Source: Prunus persica (Eukaryota; Streptophyta; Magnoliopsida; Rosales; Rosaceae). From it: a DNA stretch of 64,000 nucleotides. Made by a program: the position numbers and the translations under genes. The stretch lies in contig NC_034009.1 of the NCBI RefSeq assembly GCF_000346465.2, positions 38,680,844-38,744,843 on the forward strand, in the 5' to 3' direction. Below the pieces are notes generated by a model. That model searched no databases, had not been told where the DNA came from, and was given only the letters and a program-made list of their open reading frames with translations. The stretch's first letter is position 1. Every line of letters begins with the position of its first letter. Shown in pieces: positions 25,901-33,829 of this stretch.

Positions 25901-25964
25901 TAGTCAATTTATGGAATCCTTTAGCAGTGGTGATGAGGATTATGTGGGCGGTTTTGGATATTAA
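16950..25964 (+). CDS. DCAF1: DDB1- and CUL4-associated factor 1 (DCAF1/VprBP homologue)
   Basis: Fourteen exons join in phase to 1928 aa: 16950-17218, 18341-18419, 18565-18681, 18793-18971, 19064-19832, 19915-20012, 20169-20592, 20711-21313, 21473-21655, 21742-22251, 23001-23111, 23285-23403, 23506-25132, 25266-25964. DCAF1 is a substrate receptor of the nuclear CUL4-DDB1 E3 ubiquitin ligase. In order it shows a Pro-rich and acidic N-terminus (17-52), a long ARM-like helical region (about 60-1150) with a charged insert in exon 5, a LisH motif at 1155-1187 (HEHLQASGLAATAASLLKEA), a WD40 propeller with DDB1-binding WDxR motifs at 1668-1671 (WDRR) and 1704-1707 (WDLR), and a long Asp/Glu-rich tail from about 1819. 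The size agrees with the roughly 1.9 kilo-residue Arabidopsis protein (At4g31160). No frameshift or lost motif was seen. Intron 1 (17219-18340, 1.1 kb) is the longest. Confidence 0.95.
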
Positions 25965-26220
25965 CTGTAACATAATTTTCTTAAACCCGATTAGATTGGT
26001 GTTAGTAGTTGACCAGATAGTGTAATTAATTGTTTTCTTTTTGGTTTTTCCTTGATGCATTATTTACCAATGAGAAGAAGGCTAGTTTCATTCATTAGTT
26101 TACACGTAGATTTTTCATCCGCGCCTTCCTTCGTATGTTTTTTCGCTTGCTGGGTTCAGTGATTACACCATAATTAATTGTTCTGAAACTTATGGGAAAG
26201 CAATAATTCAATTCTTTTGG

Positions 26221-26397
26221 TGTTGTAAATATATATAGTGGAGCCCACTTCTATTAGAAGATGCTTGCCTATAAATTAGGCATTCCCCCTTACTTGTAAT
26301 ACACACACAGATTAAAATGGAAGAGCACAAACATTCAATAGAGATCAGTTCCTATATATCCCAATTCCCTCTCTCCAATTCCTCTTGATTCATAACA
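26221..26397 (+). repeat. 5' LTR
   Basis: 177 bp, TG...CA ends. It contains TATATATAG near the start, GCCTATAAATTAGGC (a TATA-like box within a short palindrome) and ACTTGTAATACACACAC. These features suit a short promoter-bearing LTR. Confidence 0.9.
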
Positions 26398-26474
26398 CGT
26401 TATCAACACGAATATCTCTAAAATACCTGGGAAATTCGATCAAAACAGACCACCTTGCAAAAACTCAAGCACAG

Positions 26475-26655
26475 GCTTGATGGCGGAGCCCGTTGCTTCC
26501 AACTTCAGTTTCTGACAACTCCAAACATTTCAAATGCTGAAGGCCTGTCAAGTTGACCAGCCCTTCATCACCAATCCTACATGAATCCAGGTTCAAGCTC
26601 TCCAAATTTGTCAAACCTTTCAAGTGTACCAGACAAGCATCGGTGATGGCCCATC
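26475..26655 (-). pseudogene. Captured leucine-rich-repeat gene fragment
   Basis: On the minus strand a continuous stretch reads ITDACLVHLKGLTNLESLNL, then DSCRIGDEGLVNLTGLQHLK, then CLELSETEVGSNGLRH. These are canonical 23-24 residue plant RNI-type leucine-rich repeats. There is no start, no flanking LRR sequence and a frame break at the upstream side, so this is a fragment caught inside the retroelement in antisense to it. Confidence 0.8.
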
Positions 26656-26795
26656 AAAGCCGTCACTGAGATCTCCAAGTTCGCTTCGAACTTGTTGCAG
26701 CTTCAGAACGAAGCTCTGGAAGACGATGATGATGATGATGATGATGATGACTGTTCTCAACTCCAGACTCATCGTCCTCCCCCACTTCCCCACCA

Positions 26796-27020
26796 TCCTC
26801 AGCCGTCCAACGCGCTCTGCAACTTATCCAATCCGACGACCAGGATTCCAAGCTCCAAGGCGCGCAGGAAATCCGCCACCTCACCAAGACCTCGAACAGG
26901 TGTCGGCGCCAGCTTTCGGCCTCGGTGGGCCCGCTCGTGTCCATGCTCCGAGTCAGCGACTCGACCGAGTCTCACGAGTCCGCCCTCCTCGCTCTCCTCA
27001 ATCTCGCCGTCAAGGATGAG
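26796..27020 (+). pseudogene. Captured ARM-repeat (PUB-like) gene fragment
   Basis: Seventy-five uninterrupted codons in one plus-strand frame read SAVQRALQLIQSDDQDSKLQ, AQEIRHLTKTSNRCRRQLS, VGPLVSMLRVSDSTESHESA and LLALLNLAVKDE. This closely matches the first armadillo repeats of plant ARM-repeat proteins of the At3g01400 / U-box type. GC content and codon use are far higher than the surrounding retroelement. The preceding GAT-rich run (26722-26750) may belong to the same captured exon. It has no complete domain. Confidence 0.82.
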
Positions 27021-27042
27021 ACAGATTTTTGCAAGGCCAGAA

Positions 27043-27213
27043 ATGACAAAGGTGTACCCAAACGCTGCCAATGCCAAAATTGCCCTTACCTACGAGCCTG
27101 AGAGGCTCAAGCTTTCTGGTTCCGACCAGGAGGATGCGACGGTGCTGACCATGTGGAAGAAGTCTTTGCTGCTCAACTGCAATGGCTTCACCGTGTTCAA
27201 CAACAAGGACTGG
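27043..27213 (+). pseudogene. Captured LURP-one-related (LOR/DUF567) gene fragment
   Basis: Reads MTKVYPNAANAKIA..., then VLTMWKKSLLLNCNGFTVFN. The MTKVYPNA start and the WKKSLLFNCNGFTVF block are hallmarks of plant LURP-one-related proteins. Similarity stops abruptly after FTVFNNKDWDLAT, before the rest of the beta-barrel, and a different sequence follows. The frame differs from that of the ARM fragment immediately upstream, so the two were not captured as one translated fusion, although a 214-codon open frame (26692-27336) does cross the junction. Confidence 0.78.
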
Positions 27214-27599
27214 GACTTGGCGACGGAAAAGAGGAGGCTCAGTTTTCAGACCCTGATGATAACGATGGTAGATCTGATGAGAGAATCCACCTCTTGCTTC
27301 TCAGTGCTCAACAAAAGAAATTATCAACAACAATGATGAAAGCAAAAGCAGATCAAACAGCAAATCCACCGAAAGAAAAGAAAAAAAAAAAAACAATAAT
27401 AACAAAAAAAATTTTATGCTTTCTATCACTTTATTATTCCTCTACAGTATTTAATAAACCAATTGGTGCAGGTGTGCAGATTACAGGTGGTAAGCGACAA
27501 GCATGATGCCTTCCACAAACGATAACAATATTATCTGCTATACTATTTGATCGTGGTGTTGATGAGAACCCACCAATAATCACATTTACTTTATCGCAA

Positions 27600-27970
27600 A
27601 TTTACTTTTATTTAAAGTATGATGTGGAATTAACCCTCATACTTTATGAATTTACTTTACTGCACATTTACTTTTATTAAAAGTATGATGTGGAATTAAC
27701 CCTCATACTTTATATTTCCTTTTATTTAAAGTATGGTGCGGAATTAACGCCCATACAGCAAGCAATTTAATTTATGAATTTATTTTATCGCACGTTTACA
27801 TTTATTTAAAAGGGTGGTGCGGGTTTATCGTCCACGCCTTTACTTTCATTTAAATGTATGGACAGAATTAGTGCCCATACAAGCACGTTTACTTTACCAA
27901 TTTATTTTACCGCACATTTACATTTATTTAAAGTATGGTGCGAGTTTATCGTCCATACTAGTAATTTATT
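27600..27970 (+). repeat. Hairpin-forming tandem array in the retroelement
   Basis: About six diverged units of 45-85 bp. The core is AAAGTATGRTGYGGAATTAA followed by CCCTCATACTTTA, whose outer arms (AAAGTATG / CATACTTT) are complementary. Units lie near 27615, 27680, 27724, 27811, 27855 and 27930. Confidence 0.75.
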
Positions 27971-28501
27971 TACCAGTAATTTATTTTATGGATTAAATGT
28001 GATGTATGATGAGTTTTTACAGTATGCAGATCAGGACCAGAAGTTCCTTGATCCTCATCATACAATTACATCAGGACTTGAAGATCCTTGATGATGATGT
28101 TAATATGAGAGCTGGCAGTCTCTCCGGTACTATATTTGTAAACATGTGATTGGACTTGAGGGTCCTTGATCCCTGACATGTAAATAAGGACCTGGGGTTC
28201 CTTAATGATGTAACAGTACCGTATTGTTTCATAATGCCGTACACATGGATGATAACTGTACTGACAAATGTACTGTCCACATGAATAGATACGTATTCAT
28301 GACTTGATGAATAGTACCGGATATATGAATAGTGACGTATACATAAACATTAACCATTTTGGGTAAACCGTCACTATATTCAAAAAGGGAACCTGCAGTT
28401 CCTTAAACTCATGAATGAGCAATTAAATGAGATGCCAGAAGTTCCTCAAGATATGGACAATTATGTAAGGACTTGAAGTCCAGAAAAATGTACAGAAAAT
28501 T

Positions 28502-28620
28502 GTAAAAATGTCCATACCATGAGAATATATGATTTTGGCCCGAAGTTCAAAATCTAAGGGGATTGAATGTCCATACCATGAGAATATGTGATTTTGGCCT
28601 GAAGTTCAAAATCTAACAGT
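28502..28620 (+). repeat. Tandem duplication of about 58-65 bp
   Basis: GTCCATACCATGAGAATATR and the following GATTTTGGCCYGAAGTTCAA occur twice in tandem, starting near 28508 and 28568, inside the noncoding part of the retroelement. Confidence 0.75.
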
Positions 28621-29082
28621 ATTGAGAACCTAAAGTTCCAACAGTTAAATGGACAATCCTTGAGGTATTATTGCAAATTGTGGTACACCACATATTTCTT
28701 TGGCATAAGAAAACGATGAATTGAGGCTTCCCACATATTTTGTTATATCTGGGCCGGAAGCACATGGATTCAAATATATGAGATATTAGCGTGGCTTTTA
28801 CTCAATTCATATTTCATGTCCACTTGAAAAGGGCGAATAAATTCTGAGTTTGTGTTTAGCCCAGGCCAAAAGTTCCATACGTTGAAATATGAAATTTGGG
28901 AGAGTCGATGTGGTTATTTGAACCTATAAGGTACAAGATTCCAAACCGTCATTTTGAAAAGACGTAAAAACCACAGGTGCAAGTTTAAGAATGTGCGTAA
29001 TTATTATAACAGGAACATACAACAGATAGATTTTTTCCACCTGCAATGAAGATGCAGGCCCTGTAAAATCTATAAAATTACA

Positions 29083-29634
29083 TTATGTTCTGGAAGCCTC
29101 TGCAGGAAGAGGACGACGCCTCTTAAGCTTCGCCATGAGCCTCTCATGGTCTCCCAAAATTCTTTCATTGGAGACCTGCAGCATATCTAGCCTTCTCAGT
29201 GTATCAACAGAGTACGAACTCACCAGTTTCAACAAAGCATTATTCTCTCCTTTAAGTTTCTCAACCTCCTGTTGAGACTCATGAAGCATTCTTTGGAGAG
29301 ACGAATTTTCAGTTGTTAAAATCTGAACCTCGTTTGCTCTAGCACGCAAACGATCAGCCATGTTAGAAACAGAAGCAGCACTCTGAATGCTAAAAGCCAT
29401 TGAGTCATCAATAGCCTCTTCCTCTGATCTCCCTGTCAACAACATTTCATCCATTGGAATAATGAAATTCTTAGCTACTATGACAGCAGTAGCATCATTC
29501 ATCATCACAGAATCATTAACTGTGAGATGACGATTTTTGGATACAAAGGATGGACGCCAAACTTGGGCGTCACTGGTTGTTGTGGGAGTATCATTTAAAT
29601 TGAAATAATTTGGGCAGGAAGAAGAGGAAGCCAT
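29083..29634 (-). CDS. Antisense coiled-coil ORF inside the LTR element (183 aa)
   Basis: An uninterrupted minus-strand frame begins with an ATG at 29634 (MASSSSCPNYFNLNDTPTTT) and ends in PAEASRT. It lies antisense to the retroelement, and is the only long intact frame in its 6.4-kb interior. Residues 75-135 are predicted helix with heptad leucines (ADRLRARANEVQILTTENSS, then LQRMLHESQQEVEKLKGENN), giving a coiled coil. The C-terminus is basic (KLKRRRPLP). It has no gag zinc knuckle, protease or polymerase motif. I do not recognise the family. Preservation of a 550-bp frame in otherwise non-coding DNA argues that it is or recently was translated. It could be an accessory protein of the element or a captured host gene without introns. 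Confidence 0.6.
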   Translation of the reverse strand: MASSSSCPNYFNLNDTPTTTSDAQVWRPSFVSKNRHLTVNDSVMMNDATAVIVAKNFIIPMDEMLLTGRSEEEAIDDSMAFSIQSAASVSNMADRLRARANEVQILTTENSSLQRMLHESQQEVEKLKGENNALLKLVSSYSVDTLRRLDMLQVSNERILGDHERLMAKLKRRRPLPAEASRT

Positions 29635-30245
29635 TTTTAAGAAGGTTTCGAAGAAAGTCTTAAGAAAACTAAAGTTTCAGAAAATGAAGGGAGTTCAGTT
29701 GAAATGCAGTTACTCCAATCAAGTTTTGCAAAGGCAATATCTATAGGAGGAAATATGGCTACAGTTTTTCAGGATCCCAATATCTTTTCGGATCCCCATA
29801 TTCTCTTTTTCCTTCCCAGATTCCAAAACTTCACGTGGCCTCCATTAATGTTTGTCGGCAATTTCGGCGTTTTCAAAGTATTATTTTCGTCAAAAGCCGA
29901 TCTTGCTTTACGGATTTCACGGAGCTACTTTTTCAAAAGTATCCCGAGAATCTCGCAATTTTCCTATGGTTAATTTGAAATTCACCGGTTCTACCTATTC
30001 ATTGTATTTGTGTATAAATGTGTTACTAACGAAATTTTCTTTGCAGAAGACATCCAATTTTCTCCATACCTAGTGATGCGATATCTACTTGTTTTTCTTA
30101 TCAGTAAGCACTTAATATGCCCGAGAAGCAAGACTATCTCTGATCATCCATTCAGGAAGCGAGACTATCCCTGATCACGTTTCCGCCACATCAGGGAACT
30201 GTGAAGGCAACCTTATGCTCTAATCTCCGGAAGTTCTTCTAGACT

Positions 30246-30345
30246 AGAAGAAATGAGAGCTTGTTGTTTGCTCCCACCAGCTTCCTTCCTTGATTGCTGA
30301 GCTTGTTGTCTGCTCCCACCAGCTTCCTTCCCTGATTGCTTACCT
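30246..30345 (+). repeat. Tandem duplication of about 45 bp
   Basis: GAGCTTGTTGTTTGCTCCCA followed by CCAGCTTCCTTCC is repeated once with two changes (near 30257 and 30298), inside the retroelement. Confidence 0.8.
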
Positions 30346-31532
30346 TCTCTTGCAATCAATATCACATTATTTTTGCATTTTTTCTCTTTTTATAACTCTC
30401 TGTTCATAAGAGATTTTATTTCTTTAGAATGAACATCTGAAGAAAGAATCCATGAAGTGATCCTAACTCTGAGGGTTATTTATTTTTGACAGAGAAAAGA
30501 GTTGTGATTTTGCTCTTGCAGGATATAACTAGATCATCAAGCGCTACATTATATTTACTAGGCCGATACGAGCTTGAATGATACTTGAGAAAAGTTTCTC
30601 CCACCTAAGGATGTAAGCAGTATTTGTGTTATTATATGCTTATATACTTATTTGATATTTTATCTTGAAAGGTAACCAAATAGGGAGATAAGTCTGTTCC
30701 AAAAGAATGACTTGTATGTATCCATGAATTATTAATGCAAATTTTACAGATTGCAAGTTGGATACATTGATAATACACTGCACAGATTAAAGTCCCATAA
30801 GAACAGAATATGGGTATAGCAGTGATCAATATGATGCACGCCTGTTGCGTAGCAAATGATGTGGATTGAAGTCCCGAAAGGACAATCCTTTGACATGTCA
30901 ATATTGATATTATGCACGCCTAATGCGTAGCAAATTATATGGGTTAAAGTCCCATAATATGGGTTAAGGTCCCAGAAATTAATTGACATGTATGTATTAA
31001 TCTGTGGCATGCCTTTAGCATGACAGATATATGGGTTCTAAATGTTCCAACTCCCTAAATGGAGATTATCCACGCCCTACTGCTAAATAACGCTCTAATG
31101 GAGGTTATAATTCACATTCTCACATAATAAAAGCCCCATGAAGTGGCTTGGGTACCCAAAGGCAAATAAATGCTTATAATTGATGCATGCGCATGCACAT
31201 GAGAATGGTGGGATCATGAATTGATGAATGACAATTTTTGGTTTTGGAGTAGCTACTCAAATCATCAATGGGCTGTGTTGATTGGAACCACGTTCAATTA
31301 TTAAATGTCGACAATATCATTGGCCAAAATGGAATAAGGTAATTCCATTATAGATGAGAATGAACGTGAAAGAACAAACCCACAGTACGAACCCCAAAAG
31401 ATGTTAATACTGAAATTTATACTTGGGTGTTCGGAATAAAAGGGAATATACCTACTTTGTATGACACACTGTTTCTGGCAGAAACAAGGAATGTTGGGTT
31501 TTCTCCATATTTACAGATTCAATTGTGCCCCT

Positions 31533-31548
31533 CCCCCCCCCCCCCCCC
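31533..31548 (+). repeat. Homopolymer run of 16 C
   Basis: Uninterrupted poly-C, following CCCCT, in the interior of the LTR element. Long C runs are rare in plant DNA and difficult to sequence, so the length may be uncertain. Confidence 0.9.
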
Positions 31549-32374
31549 TTTTATTACACAATTACGGAGACCAACATATTATCTTTAAGGGTTATTAAAT
31601 GCACGGAGCATATCGCCAGAAGCGATTTCCTAAAGATATATAAATAGCTGGGTAAAAGCTATATAATGTGTCATAAAGTTTAATTCCTTTTAAACAAAAT
31701 CCGTTGAGAGGATTGACATTGCATAAAGCAAGTCCCTAAAAGACATGTGCTTGAAGCACAAAATTTGTACTCAATATTAATATGCATAAATTACCTCAGT
31801 GAGTACATTGATTATAATGTGTTTGCAACACATTAAAGCTTCTGAAGAGTTCAAGAAATATTTGTCTCGACTTAAGGATCGAGCATTATGCCAACGAGAT
31901 TCTTGCTTATACTAAGAAAGTATTGAAGCATTTTTTATCTGTTGGACACTTTAATGATTTTCCGGAAGTATATTGGACCGGACATCATATTTTCCAGATA
32001 GGGCTCAACTCCATCACCATCATTTTGGGATGATGTGAGGTATATTTGATGCTATCTCCGCATAACACCATGTACGGGCATATTCTTTCAAATGAACTTG
32101 CAAATAACCCAAGTTTTGTTGAAAACGCGGACTCTGAAAATTTCTATGATTTACCTAGAGATAGCTCACTGGAAATATATTTACTTACTCAACTACGAGA
32201 ATTGTTAATGGCTATATCCTCCACTCACTCCGAAAGATTCTCACTCTAAAAGATAGTCATGAAGACATCAGGAGGAGATATTAATCAGGGGGAGGATCCA
32301 GAAGTATGCTATACAAATTGTTGTACTCTTCCTTCCATCAGTATAAATTTTTCAGGGGGAGATATTCACAAAAG

Positions 32375-32789
32375 GGAGCGTGGTTTTAATAAAGACCTCC
32401 ATACACTGTACTCTTTTTCCTTCATCCAGGTTTTTATCCCACTGGGTTTTTCCTGGTAAGGTTTTAACGAGGCAGTGTCGCTCAAGTTTGACTCACAGAA
32501 GCAGTGTCAACTACGATATTCAGAAAGCTGATCAACAGTATGACTTAAAGATATTTTGCCAAGCATCAGGGGGAGCGCGCTATCAATAAAGATCTTCAAA
32601 CACTGTACTCTTTTTCCTTCGTCCAGGTTTTTATCCCACTGGGTTTTTCCTGGCAAGGTTTTAACGAGGCAGTGTCGCACGCGTGTCAATATACACAGAA
32701 TTTTATGTTACACATGATTATGTACTCTTTTTCCCTTTGACCAGTTTTTGTCCCACTGGGTTTTTACTGGCAAGGTTTTTAACGAGGCA
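32375..32789 (+). repeat. Triplicated 3' module before the polypurine tract
   Basis: Three copies of a TGTACTCTTTTTCCTTC...CCAGGTTTTTATCCCACTGG...TTTTAACGAGGCA block occur at 32407-32481, 32604-32678 and 32721-32789. The first two are extended to the left by a shared GGGAGCG...AATAAAGA segment (from 32375 and 32570). Similar Gly-rich/TTTTTCCTGG tails occur upstream of the 3' LTR of many plant LTR elements. Confidence 0.8.
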
Positions 32790-32822
32790 TACTCCATATC
32801 ATTTGTGGTCTCCAAGGGGGAG

Positions 32823-32998
32823 TGTTGTAAATATATATAGTGGAGCCCACCTCCATTAGAAGATGCTTGCCTATAAATTAGGCATTCCCCCTACTTGTAA
32901 TACACACACAGATTAAAATGGAAGAGAACAAACATTCAATAGAGATCAGTTCCTATATATCTCAATTCCCTCTCTCCAATTCCTCTTGATTCATAACA
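32823..32998 (+). repeat. 3' LTR
   Basis: 176 bp and nearly identical to the 5' LTR (single-base differences such as CTTC/CTCC and a C-run length change). Immediately preceded by the purine tract GGGGGAG and followed by the TTTGG target duplication. Confidence 0.9.
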
Positions 32999-33120
32999 TT
33001 TGGGAGATTTTAGAAATTTTATTTTTAGGCCATTAAACGCACCGTTTTGGTGGTATGCAATTTCATAATCGTAATCTAACCTGGAAAAGACATCCCCTTG
33101 AACAAAACAAACAAAAAAAA

Positions 33121-33274
33121 CCCCATCAATTCAATGGCATGTGGGGGTTCTTGTAGTTTTGGACCTCCAAACTCTGCAAGTTGTCTATGAAGAAGACTTC
33201 TCTCTTGCGTTCCTGCCTGCCTTGCCTTCAGAGGGGTCCAAATTCTTTTTATTTTATTTTTCTTTTGTTTATCT
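33121..33274 (+). pseudogene. Endonuclease V exon 2 fragment (pseudogene)
   Basis: Plus strand; aligns with the end of endonuclease V exon 2 (minus strand 14410-14525) through ATGGCATGTGGG, TCTTGTAGTTTTGGACCTCC and AAGTTGTCTATGAAGA, then CTGCCTT...TTCAGAGRGGTCC. Similarity continues past the exon 2 donor into intron-like TTCTTTT...TTTGTTTATCT, so it is a genomic-DNA copy and not a processed transcript. It has a 4-bp insertion, a 3-bp insertion and a deletion, and no other exon nearby. Orientation is opposite to that of the parent. Confidence 0.85.
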
Positions 33275-33829
33275 AAAGTGGTGAGTAAAAATATTCCCCT
33301 TCATTATAAAGATTTTCAGCACAAACATATCCAAACAAAGCAGATCAAGAATCAGTAGATCAATACTCAACAGAAACCCACATGATACAAACTGAAAAAT
33401 ACAGAAAACTACAAACACAGAGAGAATATGACAGCATATAGAGAGAACAAAATAAACATTATGGATTTTGCTCTTCTTTCACTTTGTTAGTGGTTAGACT
33501 GAGAAATAACTTTGTTAAAGAAAATTGAACTCCTAATTCTTATTGTCCACATAAGAATTTTTTGTCTATGCGGTAGCGAGCTATCATGCATTCCATCTAC
33601 TATCTACTTGCCATATAGATAAACATGTATACCATCTACTTGCCTTCTAACCCATCCATCCATCCATTCACTTCAAATCGTATGAACATCAATAAAAACG
33701 ACGCAATCATCTGACAATGTGCATTTATCACTTGTAAGAATTGATTGTTTCACAAACTAAAGAACAGAAACGAAATTAAGTATGTTTTAAGATCTCTAAA
33801 GATCGAATTCTGCCAAAATGAATAATACA
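33275..33829. other. 3' flank of the AspRS gene, no other gene seen
   Basis: AT-rich spacer between the endonuclease V fragment and the AspRS stop codon. It probably contains the AspRS 3' UTR and polyadenylation region. A CATC run is present near 33655. Confidence 0.5.

Larger units (their letters stand above)
26221..32998 (+). mobile_element. Non-autonomous LTR retroelement (LARD-like), 6778 bp
   Basis: Two near-identical LTRs (26221-26397 and 32823-32998) start TGTTGTAAAT and end CATAACA. The element is flanked by a perfect 5-bp target duplication TTTGG (26216-26220 and 32999-33003). A primer-binding-like stretch CGTTATCAACACGA directly follows the 5' LTR and a polypurine tract (AAGGGGGAG) directly precedes the 3' LTR. 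I found no gag, protease, integrase, reverse transcriptase or RNase H motif in any frame of the 6.4-kb interior, so it must be mobilised by proteins in trans. The interior holds three host-gene fragments (26475-27213), hairpin tandem repeats (27600-27970), an antisense ORF (29083-29634) and a duplicated 3' module (32375-32789). LTRs differ at only a handful of sites, so insertion is fairly recent. It lies 256 bp beyond the DCAF1 stop codon. Confidence 0.9.

Noticed and set aside
25587..26060. 157-codon minus-strand frame
   Set aside because: Antisense of the GAT/GAG-rich acidic tail of DCAF1, giving Ile/His/Leu runs; not a gene.
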